A DNA stretch of 64,000 nt from JAMCRM01 sp035561075 (GCA_035561075.1 DATMYF010000180.1:1-64000), one strand, 5' to 3'. Shown: positions 8,995 through 17,667, counted from the first letter of the stretch. The notes: a model not told the origin generated them from the letters alone. Made by a program: numbers and translations.

Positions 8995-9336
8995 TTACTT
9001 ATTGTCTTTGGATACCGAAGCCGCGGGCTTGCCGGAATCCTTGCCCGCCGAATCGCTCTTGGCTTCGGACTTGGACTCGGATTTCGATTCGGATTTCGAC
9101 TCGGAATTCGAGCCATTACTGCGCCCGTGGTGACCCGAAGAACCGTTCGTCCCGTTCTTATGGGCGTAGTCGGTGACATACCAGCCGGTGCCTTTGAACT
9201 GCAGCGCGGGAGCCGAGAGCAGCCGCTCAACGTGGCCACCGCACCCCTCGTGCGTTTCCAGAGGCTCATCGGAAAACTTCTGGATCACTTCGAAGACATA
9301 ACCGCAAGCATCACACCGGTACTCGTAAAGAGGCAT
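8995..9336 (-). CDS. FmdB family zinc-ribbon protein with SESK-repeat tail
   Basis: A small regulatory-type protein (113 residues) starting MPLYEYRCDACGYVFEV, the hallmark of the FmdB/CxxC_CXXC_SSSS family. The first zinc knuckle is C-x-x-C. The second is HEGC, so His replaces the usual first Cys. A GTGWYVTDY element follows, as in longer family members. The C-terminal third is low complexity, with tandem SESK units encoded by near-perfect 12-bp repeats around 9061-9110. Family function is unresolved. It is probably cytoplasmic. An extended -10 (TGCTACAAT, minus strand, ending at 9432) lies about 95 nt upstream. Confidence 0.9.
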   Translation of the reverse strand: MPLYEYRCDACGYVFEVIQKFSDEPLETHEGCGGHVERLLSAPALQFKGTGWYVTDYAHKNGTNGSSGHHGRSNGSNSESKSESKSESKSEAKSDSAGKDSGKPAASVSKDNK

Positions 9337-9581
9337 TTTACCTTCTGACCTTCCCTACCCGCTCTCCCACGGTCTGGGCTAAGCTGAACAGCGCGCGACC
9401 CTGGGGGAACGGCTGTCCTTATCTGAGTCTAATTGTAGCAGGTTTCCTGATGCACCCGGGTCACCCCCAGGCAACCGTCAGGTATGCAAAAAGACCTGAG
9501 CACCCTTCAGGATACCGCCGTTAAGCTGGCCGCGTGTACTGGCAGCTAACTTTCCCTGGTGCCCGCCGTCTTTACGCATGA

Positions 9582-9830
9582 ATGTGGATCAGAGCTTCCA
9601 TCCTGAGTGTCGTGCTGCTGGCCGTGCTGGGTAGCGCCGGTAACGGTCTGGGCTGCTACACACGTATCGGTGAGTCGCTCCAGGCCTATCGCCAAAGCTA
9701 CCGCGCGCTTGACCGGGAAGGGGTACGGCTGAACTCGCTGGACCGCCTGATCTTCACCTTCGTGGTCGCGGAGTCCAGGAGCGCGCGGATCGAGTACCCC
9801 AACAAACAAAGAGGACGTGCGGCCGACTGA
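9582..9830 (+). CDS. Small exported protein of unknown function
   Basis: An 82-residue reading frame beginning MWIRASILSVVLLAVLGSAG, a plausible Sec signal with a cysteine at LGCYTR soon after. The mature part, CYTRIGESLQAYRQSYRAL, is charged and probably helical. I do not recognise a family. The signal peptide and the frame filling the gap between two minus-strand genes support a real gene. The stop codon lies inside the hairpin that appears to terminate the opposite-strand TPR gene. No convincing Shine-Dalgarno is seen. Confidence 0.55.
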   Translation: MWIRASILSVVLLAVLGSAGNGLGCYTRIGESLQAYRQSYRALDREGVRLNSLDRLIFTFVVAESRSARIEYPNKQRGRAAD

Positions 9831-9840
9831 CCGCACGTCC
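9801..9840 (-). terminator. Rho-independent terminator of the TPR gene
   Basis: Read on the minus strand, GGACGTGCGG, an 8-nt loop and CCGCACGTCC form a perfect 10-bp stem. It is followed at once by TCTTTGTTTGTT. It sits 65 nt after the TPR gene stop at 9906. The stem also covers the stop of the plus-strand small ORF, where no T-tract follows. Confidence 0.8.
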
Positions 9841-9905
9841 TGAGTATCTTCCGACGGGATTTGCCGTTCACCGCGCAGGAGGCGGAAACGCGCGACACCT
9901 CGCCG

Positions 9906-11234
9906 TCAGCGCTTCTTCTTGGGGGCCGCCTTGCGTGCCGGAGCCGCGGCCTCCATCGCCAAGCCGGTCACCTTGGCCTGATCGAAGGTCACCATAAAAG
10001 GATCCTTGGTGAACTGCACCGGAACGCCTTCGAACGACAAATCGCTGCCGACCACCGGCTTTCCGGTGAGCGGGTTTTCCAGCCGCAGCGTCACTTCCGG
10101 CGTATTCGCATCCGCCACCGCCACCACCAGTTCCTTCGGACGCACAGCCGGCTTAGCCGAGATTAGCTTGCCCTTCAGCTTATCGATCCCGCCCGCGCCG
10201 CCCGGGACATGGGCATCTTTCATCGTGGTGGCGAAGAACTGCTCGCCATTGGGCCCGCTGAGTTCCTTCTTCAAGCCCATCCAGAGCGCCAGCGCCGGGT
10301 TGGTCTTTTTGAACTCCTCTTCCTTCTCGGCGGCGATCTCCGCGCCGGTCTTGATGGTAAACCCGGCCGGCGGCATGGCGCTCGTCTTGGCCGCGGCCTT
10401 CATCTGCGCCAACCCCTCATCGCTGCCGTGAACCGTCACGTAGCTCTTATTGAGGTAAGCTTCGATCTGCTTCCGGACGGCTTCGCTGGGCAGCCCGCCG
10501 GCGGCAGGCTCAAGCGAAACGGCCCGCGCAATGTGGTATAGCGCGGTGGCCTGTTTGTCCGGCTTCTGGGTGGCCAGTAGGGCGGTACCGAGCCAATAGG
10601 AGACCTCGCCCTGGTTCGGGTTCAGCTCGAGGGATTTGGTGAACTCGCTCTCGGCCACATCCAGCTTCTTCTGCTTCCATGCCACCCAACCGAGGGTTTT
10701 GTGGGCCAGCGCATCAAGGTCTTTCTTCGCTTTGGCCCAGGCGTCGGGTTGGGTGCCGGCGGGCATCTCCGCCGCCAGCAGTCCGTTTGCTGCCTTCTCA
10801 GCCGAGCTCAGTGCCTCCGCCGGCGGATCGGACGGGTTCAGCGCCGGAGTCAGGAATGCGATCCAGTACAGCGCGGTCATGTTCTTCGGATCGATGGCGA
10901 GCATTTCCTTGCTGGCCGCCACCGTCTCCTGGAACTTGCCGGTCTGCGCATAGGCTTGAATGAAGTGGGCCAGCCGGTCGTCCTTGTAATCCGACTCCGG
11001 ATATTTCTCTTTCCAGGTCGTCAATAGTTTGAGCTTCTCGTTGGGATCTTTCGACTTGGTCACCTTATCAAACAGATCCCACTCAGCCTGGTCCTTGACC
11101 TTTTTCTCGGCCTTCTTCTCGGCCGCCGGTTTTGCAGCGTCCTGGGCCTGGACCGGCCGGGCTGTCGCCAGCGTGATCGCGCCCAGACCCGCGATGACGC
11201 TGATCCCCGTCAGAGCTTTCCAAATTCGATGCAC
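9906..11234 (-). CDS. Exported TPR-repeat protein
   Basis: A 442-residue protein with a Sec signal (SVIAGLGAITLATARPVQAQ, cleavage after AQA or AQ), then a Lys/Ala-rich linker (KPAAEKKAEKKVKDQ). Tetratricopeptide-like helices follow from about residue 50 to 250, including LGWVAWKQKKLDVAESEFTK and SLELNPNQGEVSYWLG. The C-terminal 120 residues look beta-rich (KELVVAVADANTPEVTLRLE) and end in a basic APARKAAPKKKR tail. It probably scaffolds an envelope complex, but no partner is encoded next to it. The start is fixed by AGGAGG 9 nt before the ATG. It is a single-gene unit with a clear promoter at 11383-11355 and a terminator at 9840-9801. Confidence 0.85.
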   Translation of the reverse strand: MHRIWKALTGISVIAGLGAITLATARPVQAQDAAKPAAEKKAEKKVKDQAEWDLFDKVTKSKDPNEKLKLLTTWKEKYPESDYKDDRLAHFIQAYAQTGKFQETVAASKEMLAIDPKNMTALYWIAFLTPALNPSDPPAEALSSAEKAANGLLAAEMPAGTQPDAWAKAKKDLDALAHKTLGWVAWKQKKLDVAESEFTKSLELNPNQGEVSYWLGTALLATQKPDKQATALYHIARAVSLEPAAGGLPSEAVRKQIEAYLNKSYVTVHGSDEGLAQMKAAAKTSAMPPAGFTIKTGAEIAAEKEEEFKKTNPALALWMGLKKELSGPNGEQFFATTMKDAHVPGGAGGIDKLKGKLISAKPAVRPKELVVAVADANTPEVTLRLENPLTGKPVVGSDLSFEGVPVQFTKDPFMVTFDQAKVTGLAMEAAAPARKAAPKKKR

Positions 11235-11549
11235 TTGCCGCCTCCTGCTAAATTCAGCTTTCGTAATATTTTTCTAGCTGTAAGGCTATCCGAGCCGCTT
11301 GCGCCAGTCGGGTGCTGCCACCGGTCCCCCGTGGATACCAGCAGGCACTTGCGGAGTATAGCCGAACCATTATTGCGGTGCAACTATAGTACTCCGACGC
11401 CCGTCCGTGCGATTAAGTTCCGCGTGCAATGCCGTGGCTGACACCCCCGAAGCCATCGCCTGCCGCGCCCACAGCGGGGTGCGACGGGTAAATGCCTCCG
11501 AAGCACCGATCATACCAAATCGACCGTATACTGGAAGTCTCGATTTCCC
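11235..11549. other. Divergent intergenic region, no gene seen
   Basis: These 315 bp separate the TPR gene from the symporter gene. They hold the minus-strand promoter at 11355-11383, a leader of about 115 nt for the TPR gene, and a plus-strand TATACT at 11527-11532 before the symporter. No convincing reading frame or RNA gene is seen. Confidence 0.6.
11355..11383 (-). promoter_or_regulatory. Sigma-70-type promoter of the TPR gene
   Basis: On the minus strand, TTGCAC (11383-11378), a 17-nt spacer and TATACT (11360-11355). This is the best-matching housekeeping promoter in the first half of the window. It implies a 5' leader of roughly 115 nt before the ATG at 11234. Confidence 0.65.
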
Positions 11550-13040
11550 ATGCGATATATCGACCTAGGAATCATCGTATTCTATCTGGTCGCCATCACC
11601 TGGTTTGGCGCGCGCTTCCGCCACGGCCAGCGAAATCTGCGCGACTACTTCTTGGGCGGACGTACAGCACCCTGGTGGGCCATCAGCCTCTCCATCGTCT
11701 CTGCCGAAACCAGCACCCTCACCATCATCGGCACTCCCGCACTGGCGTTTGGCGGCAACCTCGGATTCCTGCAGATCGTTTTCGGCTACCTCCTCGCCCG
11801 GGTAGTGATCTCGGTGCTGCTGCTACCGCAATACTTCCGCGGCGAAATGTTTACGGCTTACGAACTGATGCGCCGCCGTTTCGGTGAAGGTGTCCGCAAG
11901 CTGACGGCGGTCACGTTCCTGGTTGCGCGATCGCTTGCCGAAGGCGTGCGCGTCTTCGCCATCTCGCTGGTCATCTCCATCGTGCTCGGCACCGGTGAGG
12001 TTGCCTCCATCGTCCTGATCGTCGCGTTGACGCTCTTTTATACCTTCCACGGCGGCATGACCGCGGTCATCTGGACCGACGTGGTACAGATGTGCCTCTA
12101 TGTCTTGGGAGCCGCGGTGAGCTTCTTTGTAATCCTCAGCCACATTCCCGGCGGCTGGGCGCATGTTACGGAGGTGGCCGCCGCCGCGGGCAAATTCCAG
12201 GTGTTCGATTTCCACTTCGCTCCCACCATGGAGTTCTTCTCGCAACCTTATACCTTCCTCGCCGGCATCCTGGGCGGTTGTTTCCTGACCACCGCCAGCC
12301 ACGGCACCGACCAGCTCATGGTTCAGCGCCTGCTCTCCGCACGCGACGAGGCGCAGAGCCGTCTGGCCCTGATGGCGAGCTGGGTGGTCATCTTTGTTCA
12401 GTTCAGCCTTTTCCTGTTCATCGGCATTCTGTTGTTCGTTTACTACCGCGATAACAATCTCGCCGCCCCGGCACTGATGGACCGTATTTATCCCGCTTTC
12501 ATCTGGGAAAACCTTCCCGTCGGAGTAGCGGGCCTGGTGATTGCGGCCATTCTGGCTGCCGCCATGGCAAACATCGCAGCCGCCCTGAACTCCCTCGCCT
12601 CTACCACGGTGGTGGATTTCTACCGGCCCTTCTCGAGCCACCATGACGAGGCGCATTACCTTAAATTCGCGCGCCTGGCGACTGTGGCATGGGGCGTGGT
12701 GCTGCTTGGCATCGGGATCATGGCGCGGAAATGGGGATCTGTGCTGGTGGCCGGGCTCACCATCTCATCCATCCCATTCGGCGCCCTGCTGGGCGTGTTC
12801 CTCCTGGGTGTGCTGACCCGGAAAGTGAATCAGCGTTCCGCGGTCGCCGGCGTGGTAGCCGGACTGGCGGTGATCATTTACGTGCGCTTCTTCACTCCTA
12901 TCGCCTGGACATGGTACGTGCTGATCGGCGCTACCGTGACATTCATGGTGGGCCTGGCGGCTTCGCGGTTCCAGGCGCATCTGCCTTCCGACCCAGCAGC
13001 GGTACCCGCCCCCACGGTTGCATCCGGGGAAAAGCCGTGA
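11550..13040 (+). CDS. Sodium:solute symporter (SSS family)
   Basis: A 496-residue inner-membrane transporter with about 13 helices. Family features are LGIIVFYLVAITWFGARF in the first helix, LRDYFLGGRTAPWWAI in the first loop, and AAMANIAAALNSLAS, the helix-8 sodium-site region. It couples solute import to sodium. The substrate (sugar, nucleoside, amino or carboxylic acid) is not readable. The ATG at 11550 gives the standard N-terminus; a TATACT box ends 17 nt upstream and no Shine-Dalgarno is visible. It overlaps the following permease by 4 bp (GTGA), so the two are translationally coupled. Confidence 0.95.
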   Translation: MRYIDLGIIVFYLVAITWFGARFRHGQRNLRDYFLGGRTAPWWAISLSIVSAETSTLTIIGTPALAFGGNLGFLQIVFGYLLARVVISVLLLPQYFRGEMFTAYELMRRRFGEGVRKLTAVTFLVARSLAEGVRVFAISLVISIVLGTGEVASIVLIVALTLFYTFHGGMTAVIWTDVVQMCLYVLGAAVSFFVILSHIPGGWAHVTEVAAAAGKFQVFDFHFAPTMEFFSQPYTFLAGILGGCFLTTASHGTDQLMVQRLLSARDEAQSRLALMASWVVIFVQFSLFLFIGILLFVYYRDNNLAAPALMDRIYPAFIWENLPVGVAGLVIAAILAAAMANIAAALNSLASTTVVDFYRPFSSHHDEAHYLKFARLATVAWGVVLLGIGIMARKWGSVLVAGLTISSIPFGALLGVFLLGVLTRKVNQRSAVAGVVAGLAVIIYVRFFTPIAWTWYVLIGATVTFMVGLAASRFQAHLPSDPAAVPAPTVASGEKP

Positions 13041-14422
13041 CGGCAGGGGACGCCCGCCCCTCGGAACTGAAGCGCGAACTCGGCGCATGGGGCGCCGCCG
13101 CCATCGTGGTGGGGACCATCATCGGGAGCGGGATTTTCCTTGTCCCCCGCACCATGATCGAGCGGGTGGGCACTCCTGAGATGGTCTTTGCTGTGTGGAT
13201 CTTCGGGGGGCTGCTCTCGATGGCGGGCGCCCTGACTTATGCGGAACTCTCGGCCGCCATGCCTGAGGCCGGCGGCGAGTATGCATTCCTGCGCGAAGCC
13301 TACGGCCCTGTCTGGAGCTTCATCTATGGATGGACCCAGATGTGGGTGGCCCGCAGCGGCTCCATCGCCACCCTGGCCACGGGCTTCGCGTATTACGCAG
13401 CAACGTTCTTTCCGGGCCTCGACCAGGTGTTCTATACCGTGCCCCTGCCCATTGGACCGGGCGGCGCACCGCTCCAATTACGCTGGGGCCAGCCCTTCGC
13501 CATGTCCCTCATTATGGGGCTGGCGCTGGTCAATTATTTCGGCGTTCGCATAGGCGGGGGAGTGCAGGTGGTGTTCACGTGCATTAAGGTCGGGCTTATC
13601 GGTTTTATCATCGCGGCTGGTCTGATATGGGGCGCAAGCGCTCAGACGCCCGCCGCGCCGGCTGCCGCGGCGCTCACCTTCTCAGGCTTTTTTGCCGCCT
13701 TAGTGGCTGCACTTTGGGCTTATGACGGCTGGAATAACGTCACTATGGTAGCCGCAGAGGTGCGTGAACCGCAGCGCAATCTGCCGCGGGCTTTAATTTG
13801 GGGCACCGCTGCCGTAATGGCGATCTATTTACTGGCCAATGCTGCATATTTTTCAGTGCTTTCGGCGGGCGAGGTAGCGGGCAGCAGCCGCGTGGCAGCG
13901 GAGATGATGCGCAAGGTTTCCGGCAACTGGGGCGCCAGCGCAGTCTCGGTGGCTGCCATGACCAGCATCTTTGCCGCGCTCAACGGCTCCATCCTGGCCG
14001 GCGCACGCGTGCCCTATGCCATGGCCCGTGACGGTCTGTTTTTCGCGCGCCTGTCACGCGTGCATCCCCATTGGGGCACCCCCGCCCCCTCTATCGCCGC
14101 CCTGTGTGGATGGGCTGCCGTGCTGGTCTTCTCCGGGGGGTACGATCAATTGCTTACTTACGTGATTTTTCCGAGTTGGATCCTGTACGGCATGACCACC
14201 GCCGCGGTGATCGTCCTGCGCCGGAAAAGGCCCGATATGCCGCGCCCGTATCGCACCCTCGGATATCCCGCTGTTCCGGTACTCTTCGTACTGGTAGCGT
14301 GTGTTCTGGTACTCTCCACACTTGTTGATTCTCCGCGCGAATCACTGCTCGGCCTGGTATTGATTGCCGCTGGATTACCCTTTTATTTTCACTGGAAAAG
14401 ACGTTCTATTGCGCGCCGCTGA
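13037..14422 (+). CDS. APC family amino acid permease
   Basis: A 461-residue transporter with about 12 helices. AAIVVGTIIGSGIFLVP in helix 1 carries the GSGIF substrate-binding break of the amino acid-polyamine-cation superfamily. FAALVAALWAYDGWNNVTMVAAEVREPQRNLPRAL is the matching helix 6-7 region. The GTG at 13037 is chosen because it overlaps the symporter stop as GTGA. The frame stays open upstream, but that extension is antisense-like and lacks membrane character. The pair suggests joint uptake of an amino-containing solute, which is an inference. Confidence 0.93.
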   Translation: MTAGDARPSELKRELGAWGAAAIVVGTIIGSGIFLVPRTMIERVGTPEMVFAVWIFGGLLSMAGALTYAELSAAMPEAGGEYAFLREAYGPVWSFIYGWTQMWVARSGSIATLATGFAYYAATFFPGLDQVFYTVPLPIGPGGAPLQLRWGQPFAMSLIMGLALVNYFGVRIGGGVQVVFTCIKVGLIGFIIAAGLIWGASAQTPAAPAAAALTFSGFFAALVAALWAYDGWNNVTMVAAEVREPQRNLPRALIWGTAAVMAIYLLANAAYFSVLSAGEVAGSSRVAAEMMRKVSGNWGASAVSVAAMTSIFAALNGSILAGARVPYAMARDGLFFARLSRVHPHWGTPAPSIAALCGWAAVLVFSGGYDQLLTYVIFPSWILYGMTTAAVIVLRRKRPDMPRPYRTLGYPAVPVLFVLVACVLVLSTLVDSPRESLLGLVLIAAGLPFYFHWKRRSIARR

Positions 14423-14473
14423 AAATGCCGGCGCCGCGGCCGACCCCCAAAATCCCGTCCATCTCCTCCGGCT

Positions 14474-14493
14474 CTGTTCTGATTTCAGAACAG
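14474..14493. promoter_or_regulatory. Palindrome 1, operator candidate
   Basis: CTGTTCTG-ATTT-CAGAACAG has perfect 8-bp arms and a 4-bp centre, and the symmetry extends to 11-bp arms at 14472-14495. It shares its 8-4-8 geometry and its CTGTTCyG half-site with the palindrome at 14557-14576. The role as a protein-binding site is inferred. It could instead fold as an RNA hairpin after the APC gene, but no T-tract follows. Confidence 0.55.
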
Positions 14494-14556
14494 AGGCCTT
14501 GATATTCCTCTGTAGTTGGGGTACAAAAGCAGATGTGGGCCGATGGAATGCGCTTT

Positions 14557-14576
14557 CTGTTCCGAAACCGGAACAG
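14557..14576. promoter_or_regulatory. Palindrome 2, operator candidate
   Basis: CTGTTCCG-AAAC-CGGAACAG has perfect 8-bp arms. It lies 35 bp before the AT-hook gene and 83 bp centre to centre (about eight helical turns) from the matching palindrome at 14474-14493. Confidence 0.55.
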
Positions 14577-14611
14577 GGCTTTCCCGAACGTCGTAAGAAT
14601 GGGGTAGAGTG

Positions 14612-14869
14612 ATGGACGTCAGCAAGATATTGTCGGAATTACGGCAGGAACGTGAGCAAATTGAGCAGGCCATTCTGAGCCTGGAGATGTTGGCGCGTGG
14701 CCGGGGACGCAAGCGCGGCCGGCCGCCTGCCTGGATGGCCCAAATGACCACGCCTGCGGCAGCGCCTAAGCGGCGTGGACGTCCCCCCGGAAGCAAGAAC
14801 AAAACCAGTGCCGCCGGGAGCGACGGGAACGCGCAATCGGCTCAGAACAAGTCTGTAGCCGTTGCCTGA
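14612..14869 (+). CDS. Small two-AT-hook DNA-binding protein
   Basis: An 85-residue basic protein. Residues 1-28 (DVSKILSELRQEREQIEQAI) form a short amphipathic coiled coil, probably for dimerisation. Two AT-hook motifs follow, KRGRPPAW near residue 38 and RRGRPPGSKNK near 57. AT-hooks insert the GRP core into the minor groove of A/T-rich DNA, so an architectural or regulatory role is likely. Similar short proteins are common in Acidobacteriota, as far as I recall. ATG 14612 is used; a GTG directly before it would add one residue. Two matched palindromes lie in the 190-bp region ahead of it. Confidence 0.8.
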   Translation: MDVSKILSELRQEREQIEQAILSLEMLARGRGRKRGRPPAWMAQMTTPAAAPKRRGRPPGSKNKTSAAGSDGNAQSAQNKSVAVA

Positions 14870-14893
14870 ATCACCCGGAAAGGCCGCCGCGCC

Positions 14894-16042
14894 TTATTCG
14901 ACGTCCGCCGGCGCTTCGCCGAGCCGAACCGTTATCTGTTGCGTGCGGCCGTTCCGGTAAACACTGAGCCTTAGGGGATCCCCGGCGTGTTTCCGGTCCA
15001 TGGCGCGCTGAAGGGCTTCGGCGGTATCGATGGGTTGTCCCTCTACTCCGGTGATCAAATCCCCGCCCACCCCAATTTGGTAGTTCCCCACCACTACGAC
15101 TTCCCGCGGTCCCCGTAATCCGGCCTGCGCAGCGGCCGATCCGCGTTCCACCCGCTGCACCAGCAGTCCTCCCGCCGCGGGCAGTTCGAGCATGGTCGCC
15201 AGGTGGCCGCTGACGAACACCGTCTGTACGCCCAGATGGGGACGGGTAATGCGGCCGTTGGCGCGATACTGGTTCAGCATCCCTTTGGCGCGGTTCACCG
15301 GCATGGCGAAGCCGATCCCTATATTGCCCTGCGCCCCGAAGATGGCTGTGTTAATCCCGATCACGTTGGCGCGCGAATCGAGCAGCGGCCCGCCGCTGTT
15401 GCCGGGGTTGATGGCGGCATCGGTCTGGATCATGTCCTCCAGGGCGCGTTCCCGGTCCGCTTGCAGCGTGCGCCCAAGAGAACTCACCACCCCGGTGGTC
15501 AGGCTGCCGGCCAGGCCGAATGGATTGCCGATGGCGAGCACCTTCTGGCCAACCTGCAGGTGGTCGGAATCTCCCAGCTTGAGAAACGGCAACTTCCCGG
15601 GCGCATCGATTTTGATCAGCGCGAGGTCGTTGCGCGCATCCGAGCCCAGCACTTTGGCCGGGAATTGGCGTTTGTCGGGCAGCGTCACGGTGAGGCGGGA
15701 ACTGCCGCGCACCACATGGTGGTTGGTCAGGATATCGCCCTCCGGGTCGATCAGGAAACCCGAGCCCTGCCCTTCCTCCGGGAACACCCGCATAAACCAG
15801 TCCTCCCGGTAAACGATGCTGGTCACGTTCACGGTGGCCTGGTTGGCGATCTTGTACACCTCGATGTTGTTGGCCTCGTTGTCGAGCGCCGGGGCCGTGT
15901 GGGCGGTATCGGGCTCGCTCCACATCTGGCCGGTTTCGCGCACCGGACGGAATAGCCGCGAGAGGCTCCAGTTCGCCTCCGAAGTGAAATACCAGAACGC
16001 CCCCACCAGCACGAGCGCCCAAACGATGGGTCGGATCCTCAT
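14894..16042 (-). CDS. HtrA/Deg-type S1C serine protease
   Basis: A 382-residue envelope protease anchored by one N-terminal helix (IVWALVLVGAFWYFTS). The chymotrypsin-fold triad is present: His109 in LTNHHVV, Asp139 in ARNDLAL, and Ser216 in NPGNSGGPL. A single PDZ domain follows from about residue 275 (VGVQTVF to the end). It degrades or refolds damaged exported proteins. The ATG at 16042 overlaps the coaE stop as ATGA. Frame-open codons further upstream lie antisense-like inside coaE and were not used. It is the last gene of the folD-coaE-htrA operon. Confidence 0.95.
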   Translation of the reverse strand: MRIRPIVWALVLVGAFWYFTSEANWSLSRLFRPVRETGQMWSEPDTAHTAPALDNEANNIEVYKIANQATVNVTSIVYREDWFMRVFPEEGQGSGFLIDPEGDILTNHHVVRGSSRLTVTLPDKRQFPAKVLGSDARNDLALIKIDAPGKLPFLKLGDSDHLQVGQKVLAIGNPFGLAGSLTTGVVSSLGRTLQADRERALEDMIQTDAAINPGNSGGPLLDSRANVIGINTAIFGAQGNIGIGFAMPVNRAKGMLNQYRANGRITRPHLGVQTVFVSGHLATMLELPAAGGLLVQRVERGSAAAQAGLRGPREVVVVGNYQIGVGGDLITGVEGQPIDTAEALQRAMDRKHAGDPLRLSVYRNGRTQQITVRLGEAPADVE

Positions 16043-16641
16043 TGTGCTTCCCTCCGCAACTGCTCGTAAACCTCGCGCGTTTGCCGTAGCGTGTCTTCCT
16101 TGTCGCCCGAACTGTCTATGACGTAGTGGGCGAATTTTCGTTTTTCCGCCAGGGGCATCTGCCGGCGCACGCGGGCCAGCACCTCTTCGTTTGTGGCACC
16201 CCGCCCCACGGCTCGCTCGAGCTGGTGCCGCTCGCCGCACACCACCAGCACGATTCTGTCGAAGCGCTTGTAGCTGCCGGTTTCGATCAGGATGGCAGCC
16301 TCCACCACGGCGATACCTTGGGGTTCCACGGCGGCGAAGGCGGCAATCAGCTCCTCCTCGCGCCGCTGCACCGGCGGGTGCACCAGGGAGTTGAGTACCG
16401 CAAGCCGCTCCGGCTTGTCAAAGACCTCCGCGGCGAGGCGGGGCCGGTCGATTCTGCCCTCGCCATCCAGGATGCCGCGGCCGAATTCCCGGACGACGCC
16501 TTCGTACGCGGCGCCTCCGGGCTCCAGCACTTCGTGACCCAGCTCATCGGCCCGGATCAGCAGGCAGCCCAGGCGGGCCAGTTCACTCCCTACGAAGCTC
16601 TTTCCGCACGCCAACCCGCCCGTGAGCCCCACTTTCAGCAT
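16039..16641 (-). CDS. coaE: Dephospho-CoA kinase
   Basis: The last step of coenzyme A synthesis: ATP phosphorylates dephospho-CoA at the 3' hydroxyl. At 200 residues it has the normal family length. The Walker A loop GLTGGLACGKS is at 5-15. The downstream RADELGHEVLEPGGAAYE matches the CoA-binding part of the family (usually DAD...), and VLVVCGERHQLERAVGRGATNEEVLARV the lid region. Cytoplasmic. It starts 7 nt after folD stops and overlaps htrA by 4 bp. Confidence 0.96.
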   Translation of the reverse strand: MLKVGLTGGLACGKSFVGSELARLGCLLIRADELGHEVLEPGGAAYEGVVREFGRGILDGEGRIDRPRLAAEVFDKPERLAVLNSLVHPPVQRREEELIAAFAAVEPQGIAVVEAAILIETGSYKRFDRIVLVVCGERHQLERAVGRGATNEEVLARVRRQMPLAEKRKFAHYVIDSSGDKEDTLRQTREVYEQLRREAQ

Positions 16642-16648
16642 AAAGCGC

Positions 16649-17563
16649 TCACCGGACCACGCGTTCGGCGGCTTCCACGGTATTGGCCATCAGCATGGCG
16701 ATGGTTAGCGGCCCTACGCCGCCGGGGACGGGAGTGTACGCTCCGGCCCGCGCCGCCGCCGCGGAGGGATCCACATCCCCCACCAGCACGCTGCCTTTCC
16801 GGGCGAAGGTTTCGAGACGCTCCGGCAGGTTTCGGAAGATGCGTCCGGCCTCCGCGGCATCCGTAATGCGGTTGATCCCCACATCAATCACTGTGGCACC
16901 GGGCCGGATGAAATCCGCGCCGATCAGTGCCGGCTTTCCCATGGCGGCCACCAGAATATCGCCCTCCCGGCAGACACCAGGGAGGTCCGGGGTTTTCGAG
17001 TGGCAGATGGTCACGGTGGCGTGCTCGTGGAGCAGCAGCAGGGCGGCGGGTTTCCCTACGATGTCGCTGCGCCCCACCACGACCGCGCGGCGCCCGGCTA
17101 TCTGGATCCCGTATCGCTTCAGGATTTCAATAATACCCGCCGGCGTGCACGGCCGCGGCCCCGGGCGCCCCGCCACCAGGTTCCCTACGTTCACGGGATG
17201 GAAGCCGTCCACGTCCTTTTCGGGGCTGATCGCCAGCAGGACGGCCTTGGTGTCCACCTGACGCGGCAGCGGCAGTTGCACGAGAATCCCGTGGATCTCC
17301 GGCCTGCGGTTAAGACTTTCGATAAGTTCCAGCAGTTCCGCGGTGGTGATGGTGTCCGGCGGCGTATGGCTCTCGCTGTAAATCCCCAGCTCTTCACACG
17401 TCTTTACCTTGCTGCGCACGTAGATGGAGGAGGCCGGGTCGTTGCCCACCAACACGACCGCCAAGCCGGGCTTGTGCCCAGACAGCGCAAGCGCCTCCAC
17501 GCGCGGCCTCAGCTCGCACTTGATCTGGTCGCGCACACGATTTCCGTCGAGAATTTGCGGCAT
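16649..17563 (-). CDS. folD: Methylenetetrahydrofolate dehydrogenase/cyclohydrolase
   Basis: A bifunctional folate enzyme that interconverts 5,10-methylene-, methenyl- and 10-formyl-tetrahydrofolate for purine and formyl-Met synthesis. At 304 residues it is standard in size. It shows SIYVRSKVKTCEELGI with the catalytic Lys near residue 55, VQLPLPRQVD, ISPEKDVDGFHPVNVG, and the NADP-binding AVVVGRSDIVGKPAALLL. It is the first gene of the operon with coaE and htrA. Its start faces the YkgJ gene about 110 bp away. Confidence 0.97.
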   Translation of the reverse strand: MPQILDGNRVRDQIKCELRPRVEALALSGHKPGLAVVLVGNDPASSIYVRSKVKTCEELGIYSESHTPPDTITTAELLELIESLNRRPEIHGILVQLPLPRQVDTKAVLLAISPEKDVDGFHPVNVGNLVAGRPGPRPCTPAGIIEILKRYGIQIAGRRAVVVGRSDIVGKPAALLLLHEHATVTICHSKTPDLPGVCREGDILVAAMGKPALIGADFIRPGATVIDVGINRITDAAEAGRIFRNLPERLETFARKGSVLVGDVDPSAAAARAGAYTPVPGGVGPLTIAMLMANTVEAAERVVR

Positions 17564-17638
17564 TCCTTTTTTGAAGATAGCAGAAGGAGCGGCTTCCGAA
17601 CGCGCCTGTAGTGCGAAGTCGGGGCATGTCTACGCGGG

Positions 17639-17667
17639 TTGCGTTCCCAGCAGCGCAGGGATATATT
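17639..17667 (+). promoter_or_regulatory. Sigma-70-type promoter of the YkgJ-RluA pair
   Basis: TTGCGT (17639-17644), a 17-nt spacer and TATATT (17662-17667). The expected transcript start coincides with the GTG at 17675, so the message is probably leaderless. Confidence 0.6.

Noticed and set aside
14364..14612. Frame of 82 codons over the end of the APC gene and the palindromes
   Set aside because: Overlaps both the permease and the operator-like palindromes, with no protein-like pattern.
14879..14896. Short AAGGC/GCCTT hairpin between the AT-hook gene and htrA
   Set aside because: Only 5 bp of stem and no T-tract; too weak to call a terminator.
16043..16240. N-terminal extension of the HtrA-type protease
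   Set aside because: The extra codons lie within coaE in another frame, and the ATGA overlap with a membrane anchor right after it fits the shorter form.
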